Assembly (NCBI GenBank): GCA_964019335.1 | Contig: OZ025755.1 | Location: 186,001 to 250,000, forward strand | From: Diplonema japonicum | Lineage: Eukaryota > Euglenozoa > Diplonemea > Diplonemida > Diplonemidae | Direction of reading: 5' to 3' | Length of the DNA: 64,000 nucleotides | Shown here: positions 18,611 through 30,352 of the stretch, piece after piece | Layout: each line of letters opens with the position of its first letter | How positions within the stretch are numbered: the first letter of the stretch is position 1 | The notes under the pieces: model-generated | What the model saw: the letters and a program-made list of their open reading frames with translations, nothing else | Told to the model about the DNA's origin: nothing | The model's database searches: none | Made by a program: the position numbers and the translations under genes

Positions 18611-21600
18611 TCAATCAGCATGCTCATCAAACCTGTGCGTGGGGTGGGTGGGTGTTTTTTTTTTTTTTTTAAATACCTGAAACTCTCAAAAATTGTGAGA
18701 TCCTGAAGTTTTTTCGCGGTGGTTTCCAGATCCTTCCAAGGGGGCAAATCGAGGGTGCAGATGCAAGCATGCGCGGTGGGATAAGAATCGGGGGTGAGGT
18801 GCGACCCATGTGAGAGCGTAAACTTATGCCTACCACCGTTGTACCCAACCAAGCAAGCGAACCCACCATGAGGGACACGACGGGATCCGGTAGTGTACTG
18901 CAGGATCTTCTTAAGCTGGTCCTGGCTGAAGGTCTTCAACACCGCCCAGAAAAATTCCACAACCTTCGAAGCCGATCCCGAAAAACCTGTAACGACAGAA
19001 TTTTTCTCCCAATCCACAATATCCAAAACATCTACTCCACTAACCATGTGACACATCGCGGCCCCTGTCACATATTCCCTGGCGTCCTGAAGGACTTTTT
19101 CGGAGAAGATTGCATGGAAGCCCCGTTTCACCGCTGCTAACTCTCTCTTCACACCTGAAAGCTCCATCCGCTTTTCCAAAATATCAAGGTAGACTTTTTT
19201 GTTCCCCTCCGTGATCTTTAAAGTCTGCCCACCAGGAACAAGCTCTTCATATATTAAACCATCGACCGTTCTCTTTACGTCTCCTTCCGACAATATATGC
19301 AAATCTGGGTGGTAATATGCCTCATTGTTGTGATCAGTCGGGCCTTGGTGAATCATGTCAGAGAAGTACAGGTCAACGCCGATGGAGTCCACGGGGTTGT
19401 TTTGAAGCCATTCGAGCTTTTTGTTGTCCTTTAGTGTTAGTTCGTCGTCGGTGTTTGTGATAGCATCGCAGCCGAGGATTAGAGACCAAACAGCTGGGTG
19501 CAACGGGAGGTCTATGGTTATCCGGTGCCACAGCGAGAGAGAGAGGAGTCTCCCGAGCGCGACAAATTCTTTTTCCCATGTTGGTGATGTGAATTTTCGA
19601 ACGGGGTTTGGGATGTAATGTGAAGGACAGGAATCGGGCTGTGATAATATGAGATTTTCCGGGTTGCAAAAAACTTGTTGTGCGACAAGATCTGCCCATT
19701 CACGAGCGACTGCGGAACCGATTGAAGATTCATCTGTGAATCGGACTTCTAGAACGTTTTGAAGGTTATTTGAACCAAGCCCGACTTTGTTAGTCATCAT
19801 GGTGATGACAGAGTCAAGGATATCTCCACCACGGGTCGCCTCGACAAAAACGGTGTCATCTTGTTCCCAAAGATCTTCGGGGGAAAGATCGCGCAAGTTA
19901 CGGCGAATCAACCACTGTCGCTGTTCATCAGGTCCCATTTTCGCTGTTAGTTCTGACAGAATCTTTTTGTTGTCTTCGTTCGTGCTCTCGGAGCGGTTTA
20001 ACACCTCTGCAAGGTTCCATGCTTCGATCAACGGGTGCGACATTGTTTCATCTGTATCGGTTCTTTCATCCGTTGTTGTTGTGAACATTGTTGTGAATTG
20101 TATGTTCGTCTCGTTCCACAATCCGATCCACGACGGGACCTTATGTTTCCTTTTGATCTTCGAATCGTCTTCCAGGTTTTTCAAGAGGACGTCTCGTAGA
20201 ATAGCTATTTGTTCCCCGCCGTTTTTTGTTTCCGCGATGTCTCCCAACAATTTCAACGCAGGCTGCGACACCGATGCCAACCGCGAGAGCGCCATTAAAA
20301 ACGGTTTGAAAACCCAGGATTTCAAAACAGGTTGTACACCACATCTTGTTTTAAACGAGAGTTTTCTGATCGCCGTGCACGCCACCGGTGTGAATATCGA
20401 ATTATCGGTGATGTCAATTGACGATACCAAATACATCAACGAGTCCAGTATCCATTGTGGTAATGGGGTTGGTGGTGGGGTATTGCCTGTTTGGTTTGTC
20501 GATTGGTTCAAGTGAAGGGTTATCAGATTACTCTGCTTGACAACCCACTCCACGACGAAATCTTTCGAAAGCATTATAGGCACGCATATCGAAGAAACTC
20601 GTTCATCCCGCGTCACCGCAACCGCCCGAACCAACACTGTCAAACAATCATGATGAGAAAGAAACGAATCTTCCAACACTTTATCATCCATTGTCGGTTC
20701 GTCAAAAACCCTTTCCAACCACGTCAATGCGGAAAACCTCGGTGTTAAATAAGGACACCCACATACAGGTACAACCGGTTCATCTGAATCTTGTTCTGTT
20801 GAAATGGTTCGAAGCCATGCGGATATAAATGAGAAGCAGGAGTTTAACGCTGATTCAGACACATGTTGAGATTGATCTTGAGTCGCCAGGATGGTCAAAG
20901 CGTACGCCGCGTACTTTGCAATTCCATGGTGAATATGCCACCCTATTTGGACGGCGTCCCGCAGGGCGGCGACAACATTTGAAACGCACGACATTGCAAC
21001 GATTTTCCCAGGGACAACCTGGATGATTCTAGATAATACGAAAGTTGTTGCATCGCAATAATCCACGGGACCGGAGGAGAACACCCACGGCGACACCATG
21101 CTGGCGTCGAATATCGCGCATTCTACGATTTCTGTTATTATTTGTGTGACTTCTGAAGAGTTGTCATCGATGTACTTTTGAATGCTTGCCTCGTCATCGG
21201 AGTCCAATATGTCGATAAAGGATTTGCACTCGCTCAGACCAAGCATTTTAAAGTAGTTTTCAAACCCCAGTAGCGTTTCTTTTTGCAGGGTGCGGGACAT
21301 TAGGTGAGTGTGGCCCTTTTTGAAGTAGAGGATCGCGTCGAATTGCCTGTTCAACTGCATTGAAGCGATGCCTGCGGCGATCCATGCTTTGTCATAAGTA
21401 GGGGTGAGTTGTGTTGCTAGGATCGCGTCGTCGGCGGCTTCGTGATATTTTCCCATTTCGCAGAAGCAGAAGGAGCGTAAAACCAAGCATTTCGGACTCT
21501 CTAAGAGCTTTCCGAAGAGGGTTGCTGCTTTCTCGTAGTTGGCGCTTTCGATTGCTTCTTCCCCTTCCTTTTCCAACCTGTACCTTGTCGCTTCGTCATC

Positions 21601-21753
21601 CTCAATAGACGAGCCGGTGTAGGTTACTGTTTCCCTGTCGGTTTGTTGGTCAATGTTCAGGCACCACACCACCCACCAGTGCAGCACCTCAGTAAACCTC
21701 AAGCAAGTCCACACAACCACGAAAATCACAATGATTATCGATCCAAGTGCCAT
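18611..21753 (-). CDS. Membrane-anchored TPR-HECT E3 ubiquitin ligase
   Basis: Exons 21753-18677 and 18632-18611, joined in frame to 1032 residues. An N-terminal hydrophobic helix (about 3-30) suggests a membrane anchor. TPR-like helices lie at about 55-160 (YEKAATLFGKLLES, AWIAAGIASMQLNRQFDAILYFKKG). A long helical middle follows, then a HECT domain from about 690 (VREWADLV-like REWADLVAQQVF, LGRLLSLSLWHR, GVDLYFSDM). The catalytic Cys is in AHACICTLDLP at residue 997. With the intron removed, the protein ends RFDEHAD, 35 residues past this Cys, which is the spacing expected for HECT ligases. Without splicing the frame would run into poly(K), so the intron is well supported. Known role: accepts ubiquitin from an E2 as a thioester and passes it to substrates. 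The substrate is unknown; TPRs may bind partners or chaperones. Confidence 0.88.
18633..18676 (-). other. HECT gene intron (44 bp)
   Basis: Donor GTATTT, an A-tract, then ACCCACCCCACGCACAG as acceptor. Phase 2. It replaces a poly(K) read-through with a normal HECT C-terminus. Confidence 0.8.
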
Positions 21754-21775
21754 GCATTTTTTTTTTTTCCCCCCT

Positions 21776-21810
<35 letters not shown>

Positions 21811-22585
21811 TTGTAATTGCGGAAAATGTGGGAAAATAATTTTTTTTTTTATTTGTTGGGAAAGAGTGTCCGGAGATATTGGTGGGGGATGAAAAATTGG
21901 GGGGGGGGGTGTGGGTGGGGAGAGTAATATGACACGGGATTTGGTTTTTTTTTTTTTTTTTTTTGTTTGTTTTTTTTTAAAATTTTCTCTTGGGGGGAGG
22001 GGAAAAAAAAACCCTTACGTTTTCACGAGTTTTTACCCTCGAATTTTTTTTTTTTAAAGGGGTGGCAGGGGGTCGAAACCACTGTAGTTACAGAAACCAA
22101 ACCCCAATCATCCCCCGCCCAAAAAAATTTTTTTTTGATAAAAACGTAGGGCTCCCCCTTTTTTTTCTTTTTTCTTTTTTTTCCTCTTTTCTCCCCCCAT
22201 TCCCGACAACCTTCGCTAACGTAAGAAAAAAAAAAAAAAAGTAATAAGACAGTTCTTTGCCCAACCATAAAATACTCGGAATATTTTCTCTTAAAAAAAA
22301 TATAAAAAGAAAAAAAAGCAAAGGCATCAAAAAAAAGGGGGGGGGTGTTCCTTGAATAACATAATGAATGGTGAGGGAGGGTGCAGGAAAGAAGTAATAG
22401 TGTGGAAAAAGAAAATTGGGGAATAAAAAAAAAAAAAAAAAACATAAACATTATAACTATTATGGAGCATCACGTACTGCCCTACAAGCATGGCTAGAGT
22501 ACTGGGGTTGAAGGAGGGAAGTGTCGAACAGTTCACGGGAAGGCGCTCGGCCAGTGTGTAGCAGGCTTGTCAGCTGCCTCCCCTG
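21754..22585. other. Intergenic spacer, no gene seen
   Basis: About 830 bp of T-, G- and A-tracts between the HECT start and the formin stop. Low-complexity open frames only. Confidence 0.7.
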
Positions 22586-24146
22586 CTAATGGTCAGTAGG
22601 GAAGTGTTCCTCCTTCGCTACGGGTTCCTCGACAACAGGCATAGTTGAATGGGGAGCAGGCTCTTCGGCAACGGGCTCGACTACAGGTTCCTCAGCAGCA
22701 GTTGCTTGTTCCCTAGAAACATCTTCTGTGGCAAGGGGGGTGGGTACTTCCTCTTTCTCGACAGGCACAGCCTCAGAAGGTTCCTCTTTTGTGTCTTCAA
22801 TTTCAGGTTTCTCAGCAGCAGTTGTTTGTTCCCCAGAAACATCCTCTGTGGTGGGCACTTCCTCCTTCGCTACGGGTTCCTTGGCAACAGGCATAGTTGC
22901 ATGGGGAGCAGGCTCTTCGGCAACGGGCTCGACTACAGGCTCCTCAGCAGCAGTTGCTTGTTCCCCAGAAACATCTTCTGTGGCAAGGGGGGTGGGTACT
23001 TCCTCTTTCTCGACAGGCACAGCCTCAGAAGGTTCCTCAGGTTGCTCAGCAGCAGTTGCTTGTTCCCCAGAAACATCCTCTGTGGCGGGCACTTCCTCGA
23101 CAACTGCAGGCTCCTCAACTGTTGTTTGTTCCCCAGAAACATGGGGTTTCTCTACAGGCACTTCCTCCTTCACATTCTCGAAAGGTTCTTCTTTGGTGTT
23201 TTCAATTTCAGGTTTTTCAGTAGCAGTTGTTTGTTCCCCAGAAACATCGGGTTTCTCTACAGGCACAACCTCCTTTGGCACAAGAGAAGGTTTTTCTTTG
23301 ACATCTTCCAATACAGGCACTACGGGTTCCTTTGACACAACGGGGGGGGAAGGTTCTTCACTCGCTGTCCTTTGTTCAACAACCGGGGTAGAAGGCACAG
23401 TTTTTTTCAGTGCGGGTGTTTCGGGAGCCTTCGGTCTCGGGCACATGTTGGTCTTCTTCACGGCCTCCTCGTTCCGTTTGGCATCCTCTTTTTTTTTCTT
23501 GTCGGCGAGCTTTTTTTCTTCGCGTTCCTTTTGCTTGCGCTGGCGCTCCTCCTTGGCCTTGTGATTCTTCACAGCGATGTCGAAAGTCTGCTGGAAGTCG
23601 ATAATCTGAGAGAAGAACAGTGCAGGATCAAACTGGTGGGGGTCCTCACCGTAGAAGCTAGCCAGCTCGTCCGTTTTCGTGGTCAGGATTTCAGACCGCT
23701 CAGACAACGCTTGCACAGATTCTGTGTGGTTATATATAGAAAACCAAAAAAAAAAAAAAAAAAAAAAAATGAATACCGCTGTGAGAGGTCACGAAGGAGG
23801 CCATCATATTCCGGTACTTATCGTCGGTTTCCGTAAATGTTTTCCCCAATCTTCGTTTTAAAGACTCGGTCCCCTTGTGCAGCATTTGTGCACCCTTCGC
23901 CAAGTCGGATATGGAGATTGCCCTCGCGGCCATTACAGGGCGTAGTTCCTGGGTGAACCCTTGCAGCTCCGGGTTCTTCTGCAACACGGAGATTACGACA
24001 AAATCCATCAACGAGGTCTGCCCGTCGTTCGACTTGACCGAAGAAAGCTGCGAGAGATTCTCCATAGAGAACCCCATGGCACCCCCGTGCGTTGTCCCCT
24101 GGTTCATCGTGTTGCCGACGTAAAGGACGATTTTAAGAATCTGTGT

Positions 24147-24181
<35 letters not shown>

Positions 24182-26553
24182 CAAACCTGGGAAAACTTGC
24201 TATCGGTCAACGAAAGAGCGTGGATAGCAGTCTGGTAAATATCCATGTCCCTGACCACCTCCTTGTGGTGCTTTTCAAACTCTAGTGTGAAGATCCAATT
24301 TCTCAGCCTCTCCGACAGGTCCGGCATCTCCGTGCCCATCAGGTGCATGTACGTTTCAGAAAGACCCCATTTAATGTCAGGTGTAGTCTCCTTTTCCCTG
24401 ATTAACGCTTTGACCTCGTCTTCTTGTGGCAAGATGGATTGAAGGCCTTCGAGAGCTTCTTGAGGGAGTTTTTGTAAGTCGCATGAGGTGACGCCCGATT
24501 TGATCTCTTGTGCGGACATCTTGACGAAGCTGAGCACGATGCCGACGTTGGTCGCGCGGGCGCCTGGGAGTGCTGTGGAGAGCTTTTCTTTCTTCGCGTC
24601 CTCTGCGTTGGCCTGCTTCTTCTTCTCCACTTTTTTCTTCTCGAACATCTGTTGCAGGAGGTCGACATCGAAGGCGGTTTCCGCCTTCTCCTCTTCCTTC
24701 CCTTGCAGGCTGCCCCACAGCGTTGAATTCGTCACGTTCATATGCTTTACTTTCTTCCAATGGAAGGTTTTCATTTTGGAACCAGCACCTTTCATTCCAG
24801 GAGGCGGTGGCGGCGGCGCGCCTTTTTTCCCACCTTTTCCTCCAGGCGGTGGCGGTGGTGGTGGTCCGTTTTTCCCGCCTTTTCCAGGTGGTGGAGGAGG
24901 TGGTGGCGGTCCACCTTTTCCACCCTTTCCTGGTGGAGGAGGAGGCGGTGCACCACCTTTTCCAGGTTGCGGTGGTGGAGCAGGCGCTCCTTTAGGTGGC
25001 GGCGGCGGCGATGGTGCTCCACCAGGAGGAGGGGGTGCACCACCACCACCACCGGAAGGAGGAGGAGGAGGAGTGGGAGGGGGTTTTTTTCGCAACGGCG
25101 ACTCCTCGAACATTTTGTTGAGATCGGCATCGGTGGTACCAGGGCCGATAGACATTCTGTTGTTCTTGTTGGCACAAAATGAGTTGGATAGAGATCGTTC
25201 GGAAGGCGAACCTGTGCGGGCACCGCTGACAGACCGACGTTTCTTCCGCTTCTCCCTCTCTGCTATGATAAATTCCTCGTCGATCACCTCGCCGATTTGC
25301 TTTTTGAAATCCGTGATACAATTGCTAAACTCGCGGTATGTCTGGCTACGTTTCACGGCATATGCATAGTCATCGTCCTCGTCGTCGGAGTAGTAAACAG
25401 AATTCTCCATCGCGCCGAACGCGTACGCAGTAACATAAGGCTGCGGTTCCATCGAACTGCTGTAATCAGAATGATCAGAATCTGTTTCAGAATAGTCGTC
25501 GGGAGGGGGTGCTTTGTCAACGCGATCTATCAACGAACGGATGAATGTTTCGTCGGCTTGATTTTGGTCAGCGGAATGGTTCGGTTGCTGTTCTTGCCTG
25601 AAATCGAGGGTGATGTAGAAGTTTTCCGGAACGTGTTGGTATGAGAAATCGCAGGCGAAGTCTAAAATTTCCCTGGGAACCTTTATGCTTGCAGGGATCT
25701 GTGGGAGGAACAACGTGGAATAGGTGAAACGGAAAAGCGGTTCTCTCCTGAGCTTCCCTCGTTTCCGATCGCTGATCAATGTTGTGTACTGTACCATTAC
25801 GTCTCCGAGCAATGGGACGTCCAAGGAAACCTGGCCGTCCTTGATATTTGTTACCTCATCGGTTAAGGTACAAACGGGTTTCCACTCATGGTCTTTATCC
25901 TTTGCTTGAATCTCGATTTCAAAGGAATCTTGTGACCATGCTGGTGCGTTGCAGATACTTAACTTGTGGAGGTGGACGCGTTGGTCACACGGGATCTGGT
26001 TGACAATAAACAGAAGCGCGAAATAATTTGTATATCGTTCAAATGATGGGGCGTATACTGGTTTCTGTTTCACACCGAGTTCTATCACCTTTTGAAGCGC
26101 TTTCTCCGGTTTTTGATGAAATATTTTGGTGCTGGTGTCCCTAAATATCAACAGACACGCCGCGAGCAATGGTGCCGGGTCGTAGCCTTCTACTTGTGTG
26201 ATAACGATGCACCGGTTTGACGGGGAGCATTTTAGCCATCTGTCCACGGTGTGGCATGTGTCCAGCAGAAACAGAAAATCTTCGCAATATCGTTGGCCGT
26301 AATGGAAGAGGTGCCCGTGGAGGAAGATGTCGGCGTAGTCGGTGTTGGTGAAGTTCAGTATCATGTAGTGGCCTTTGAGTTCCTTGTCCAGCCATTTTGC
26401 GGTTCCTTTCAGTGCGCTTGCCTTCTCTCCCGGGTGTTTGTCCTCTACCTGTATCATGAATATCTCTTCTACACCTCTCCCTCCCAGCCTTACTATCGTT
26501 GGATCTGTTGACTTTTTGAACCATTTCAGCTTGTCTGAGAGAGCGCGAAACAT
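22586..26553 (-). CDS. PTEN-domain (class II type) formin, 3 exons
   Basis: Exons 26553-24187, 24140-23777 and 23721-22586, joined in frame to 1288 residues. Residues 1-170 form a PTEN/tensin-like phosphatase fold (HYMILNFTNTDYADIFLHG, YCEDFLFLLDTCHTVDRWL). The P-loop position reads CIVITQVEGYDPAP, without the catalytic Cys-x5-Arg, so it is probably a lipid-binding pseudophosphatase. A C2-like domain follows (about 195-335), then acidic linkers, an FH1 with about ten proline runs interrupted by GKGG (about 490-590), and an FH2 domain (about 600-960) containing FHWKK and, across the first intron, ILKIVLYVGNTMNQG, the hallmark GN-x-MN block. The C-terminal 300 residues are a charged coil and then VSGEQ-type degenerate repeats. 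Known role: nucleates and elongates linear actin filaments from profilin-actin; the PTEN/C2 part directs membrane association. Confidence 0.92.
22600..23300 (-). repeat. Degenerate coding repeats in formin C-terminal tail
   Basis: About eight imperfect repeats built on EDVSGEQ(A/T)TA(A/T)EEP with linkers VPVEKEEVPTPLA and PVVEPVAEEPAPH. A block of about 70 codons is present twice (22640-22840 and 22870-23040). The region is acidic and probably disordered. No known motif recognised. Confidence 0.8.
23722..23776 (-). other. Formin intron 2 (55 bp)
   Basis: Donor GTATTCA, about 20 T's, then TTTTCTATATATAACCACACAG. Phase 1, between FVTSHS and ESVQALSERSE. Here the filler is poly(T) in the sense strand rather than poly(A). 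Confidence 0.85.
24141..24186 (-). other. Formin intron 1 (46 bp)
   Basis: Donor GTTTGA, about 30 A's, acceptor AACACACAG. Phase 0, between SKFSQ and ILKIVLYVGN. The join restores the conserved FH2 block. Confidence 0.85.
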
Positions 26554-27129
26554 TTTCTTTTTCCGGGGGGGAAGAGAGAAGCGGGGGGGGGGGGGGGGGG
26601 GGGGGAGGAGGGGGAAAGATGGGAGGAGGAAATGGAAAGGTTTTTTTTTTTAAATTCCCCTTCCCTTCCTATCCCTCCTTTCCCCCCACCACTCCCCCCC
26701 CCTCCCCCTCTTCTCTTACTCACCACAGCCCCCCTCTTTTTTTTCTCTCCTTTTTTTTGGTGGTTGGGGGTTTGTGAATAAAAATGGAGATGTACAAAAA
26801 AAAAGGTTTTTTTTTTTTTTTTTTTTTTTTTCCCCTTCAGATGTTGGTTTTTTTTTTTTTTTTTTTGCTCGTGCAATAAAAATTGAGCAGTACTTTGTTT
26901 AAGTACAAAAAAAAAAAGATGTCTTTGAAGGGAACCTGTAGTATGTGACAGGATCGCCTTAAAAGAAAAAATCGTTTTCATAATTTCACACGTGTTTTCT
27001 TTTTTTTTTTTTGGTTGCTTTATTCTTTATACTTACTATATATAAATGTATTTCCCCCCCCCCTTTTTTTTGCACAGTAACAATAGACAAATGCTGAAAC
27101 AAAAAAAAACAAAAACAAAAAAAAAAAAT
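26554..27129. other. Intergenic spacer with one retroelement end
   Basis: G- and T-tracts. No gene. A retroelement terminal stem-loop lies at 26918-26960. Confidence 0.7.
26918..26960 (-). mobile_element. Retroelement terminal stem-loop, copy D
   Basis: TGTCTTTGAAGGGAACCTG, then TAGTATGTGACAGGATCGCC, one substitution from copy A in the loop arm. A-tracts on both sides. Truncated to the end only. Confidence 0.75.
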
Positions 27130-28131
27130 CTACTTCCCACCATATAAAGACAGCAGCACGACCCCGGTCCCCGTCAACACCCCGTAGGTCAATATCAACC
27201 CAAGCATGTAGCTCCCACAGGAGTCCACCAGATGGTACTTCCTCTCCGTGTTTTTCAAAAACGTGGACAGTTCCGCCCGCCCGGATCCTTCAACAACGGA
27301 GGCCAACGATGAAGGATGTGGCGCACCAAGGCTCAACAACGCTGCAACTGTAGGCATAAAACCACCTTGACAGGCTATTTCAACAGGTGTGACAGGGGTT
27401 GCAGAAGGTGTCATCGAGGCACCATGACTAGCAAGTAATCTGACAAGGCCTGTGTGTCCGTGCAGAGCAGCTACATACAAAGCGGTTCCTCCATCAGACG
27501 AGCGGGGTATTTCAAGTTGAATAGAAGGCGATGAAAGCAGTTCCTTCGCCACGGACGGAAAATCGTATTTCGCCGCCAAATGGAGCGCCGTCTCACCGTT
27601 TGCTAATCGAGAATTAACATTGCATCCTCTACCCAACAAAATCTTGATCAAATGTGAATGCGAATTTCGAGATACAGCGGTCAACGGTGAAATGTTAGCA
27701 CCTGACGTCTTGTAGTCAATATCTATCTCAGGGTGCGTCTTCAACAGGTGAGCCACCACCTTTATGTTTCCCACAGAACATGCAGTTACAAACACACTGT
27801 TCCATGTTGGTTTTGAAATGTTTTCTCCTATTTTGTCGATGGCGGGGATGTCGTGGTTTAAGCAGGCTTTCTTGCACGCCAGGACCGCCAGGTTTTCGCG
27901 TTCTTTTTCGCCGGCGAGTCGTGCTACGATGCTGAGCATGGCGCTGGTGCCGTCCAGTGTGTCAGAGAGTTGTCGGTCGGCGTCGTGGTCGAGAAGAAAT
28001 TCAACGATCAGGAGCTTCAGGTCCGCCGGGAGGCGTGCATAATGCAAAGACAGTTTGATCTTGCCTAGAGTGGCGCGGGTGCAGAGCCCGAGGGTTACCT
28101 CCCGTTTCTGAGAGCTTGAAAGCGTGTTCAT
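27130..28131 (-). CDS. Ankyrin-repeat protein with C-terminal membrane segment
   Basis: 333 residues. The N-terminal 75 residues are helical (LHYARLPADLKLLIVEFLLDH). Ankyrin-type repeats cover about 75-280: TSVF-like SVFVTACSVGNIKVVAHLLK, ANISPLTAVSRNSHSHLIKILL, GETALHLAAKYDFPSVAKELL, GGTALYVAALHGHTGLVRLLASHG and PVEIACQGGFMPTVAALLS. A hydrophobic helix at about 307-328 (MLGLILTYGVLTGTGVVLL) near the end suggests a tail-anchored protein facing the cytosol. Role unknown; ankyrin repeats bind other proteins. Start: the first ATG after the A-tract (ATGCGACCATGA) is followed two codons later by a stop, so the second ATG at 28131 is used. It may be a minimal upstream frame. Confidence 0.85.
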   Translation of the reverse strand: MNTLSSSQKREVTLGLCTRATLGKIKLSLHYARLPADLKLLIVEFLLDHDADRQLSDTLDGTSAMLSIVARLAGEKERENLAVLACKKACLNHDIPAIDKIGENISKPTWNSVFVTACSVGNIKVVAHLLKTHPEIDIDYKTSGANISPLTAVSRNSHSHLIKILLGRGCNVNSRLANGETALHLAAKYDFPSVAKELLSSPSIQLEIPRSSDGGTALYVAALHGHTGLVRLLASHGASMTPSATPVTPVEIACQGGFMPTVAALLSLGAPHPSSLASVVEGSGRAELSTFLKNTERKYHLVDSCGSYMLGLILTYGVLTGTGVVLLSLYGGK

Positions 28132-29509
28132 GGTCGCATTTTTTTTTTTTTTTTTTTTTTTTTCCCCCTTGTACTAAAAATTTTTACCGGGGGAAAAAAA
28201 AATTTTTTTTGGGGAGGAAACGATGGGGGGGGGGGGGCGGGGAAAAAAATGAGAAAGAGAAAGCACGGCTTTGGGGGTGGGGAGGGAAAAAAAAGGGGGG
28301 AAAATGGTGGGGGGTTGGGGGAGGAATAAAAAAAAAAAAGAGGCAGGAAAAATAAAATCGACGAGGTGTGAAAAAGCGCACAACAAAAAAAAGAAAATGG
28401 AGTAAGGAAAAAAAATAAAGAGAGAAAAAGAGGGGGGGGGTGAACATAATATAACGAGTCCTACAAAAGATGGTGAAATATGCGGGGGGAGAGGGGGGGG
28501 GGGGAGAAACAACATCATCTCCCTGTATATCCCCCCCCCCCCCCCCCGGTGGTCCCCCCTTCTTTTTTTGAGAATTACAACAAATTAAAAAAAAAAACCT
28601 TGATCGTCAAATCGGTTTATTCTACCACAGTCGGTTCCAAAGTTATAACGGTTTACTAGCGGTAGGTGTGGGGGGGCAATCCCCCCTCCCTTTTTTTTCC
28701 CCCGAGTGATTGTTGTAGTGTAGGTACCGTTACACTACCTGGACCGAGGCAAAACAAAAAGAAAAAAAAACTTTCAAAAGAGTTAAGTGGTGGAAAAAAA
28801 AAACAAAACAAAAAAAAGAAAGTAATGGGGCGGTGGGGATAAGGACGAGGGGGTAAAGAAGAAAACCAGCAGTAAAAAAAAAAAAAAAAAAAAAAAAATA
28901 CCCCGCGTCTCTCTCTTTTTTTTTTTACTTCCTTTATGTCTTTTCTTTCTTTTATACACTCAGGGAGGGGGGGGGGGGGGGGGCAACACATCTCAGTAAA
29001 ATCAAAAAAAATCAAAAAAAGGGGGGGGGGCAGTGGAAACAAAGGGCATTCCATTCCCACTACTATTTTTTGTTGGTCCCCCCCCCCCCCCCCCCCCCCG
29101 CGTTCCCGCGCTACAATTTTCCAGTGGAGGAGGGTGTGGGTGGGGGGTATGATAAGAAGAAAAAATTCAAAAAAAAAAGATTTTTTAAGGCGAAAAGGAG
29201 AGGGAAAAAAGTTTTTTTTGGGGGGTCCCCCCTGTTTTCTATTTGATGAACGCCAGGAACTCTAAAACCCCGTTTTAGCACTAATGGAGTGACCACAAAA
29301 ACTCCTTCAGGTGAGTACGCTCGAACAAATTTCCCCCTCAGAGCAAGTACTGAATTTTGACGAATTTTTTAGAGATATGGCTGCAAAGAATTACTGGCGC
29401 AGAATAAACTATTCTCAGCACGTGGTAGTAAAAAAGGATGATGGGAAATATTTATTCGGTTTTTGGGATGCCTGTCTCTGCAGACCCTTAAAAAAAAAGG
29501 GGGTAAGAG

Positions 29510-29540
<31 letters not shown>

Positions 29541-30308
29541 CTTGGATATCTGGACCCTTTTGGGTCTGGGTCTGATTTATCAATTTAACAAAAATGTGTC
29601 TATTCTTTCAATATTTTTAAGACTTTTTCTCTCTCCTTTCCAGTTTCCCTACTTTAAAGCTATAAAAAAAAAAAAAAAAAAAAAACCGTCCAAATAAATA
29701 AAAAAAAAAAAAATCTCTCAAGGAAACAAAGAAAGAAAAGAGAAAGGGGTGAAAAAGAAATTTAAAAAAATTAGATGTGGGATGCAACAAGTAACAAAAA
29801 AAAAAGAATAAAAAAAGGACTTAGCTCGCTGAAAATATGGAGAAAGAGATAAGAGAGGGGGGGAAAAAAAACCACAAAATAATGTAGAGAGTATGTAAGG
29901 TGGTGCCATTAGCAACGATCCCTGACCTTTTCTATTTTCTTCTTCTTTTTTTTTTCCTCTCCCTGTCGTAGTCCTCTTTATGACTTATGTCTTCTGCTGT
30001 TTCGCAATGAGTACAAAAAAGAGGAACTGGCCGTTGTTTGTACGTGCCGGGTAAAACCTGGAGAAGTTTGTCAACCCGAAACGAAACACGTTGCCAACGT
30101 TCCCCTTTTGTTTAGACAAGTCAAAGACTCGTTCTTGCAAAAAACTCGGCATATTTGGGCCATAAGGATACTTTTTTTTTTTTTCAAGAAGAAAAATCAA
30201 AACTATTAAAATGGGGACAGGTCTTTTTTTTTTTTTTTTTTTTTTTTTTACGCGGGATTTTTGATCTTAAAGTTTACTGGGGGTAACACCACAGATCGCA
30301 TTTGGCGT

Positions 30309-30352
<44 letters not shown>

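Noticed and set aside
18424-18676. HECT frame read through the A-tract into the next gene
   Set aside because: Gives poly(K) and a low-complexity tail; splicing at 18676/18633 gives a normal HECT C-terminus.
24488-25369. Glycine-rich plus-strand frame opposite the formin
   Set aside because: Complement of the FH1 proline runs; poly(Gly) comes from CCN codons read backwards.
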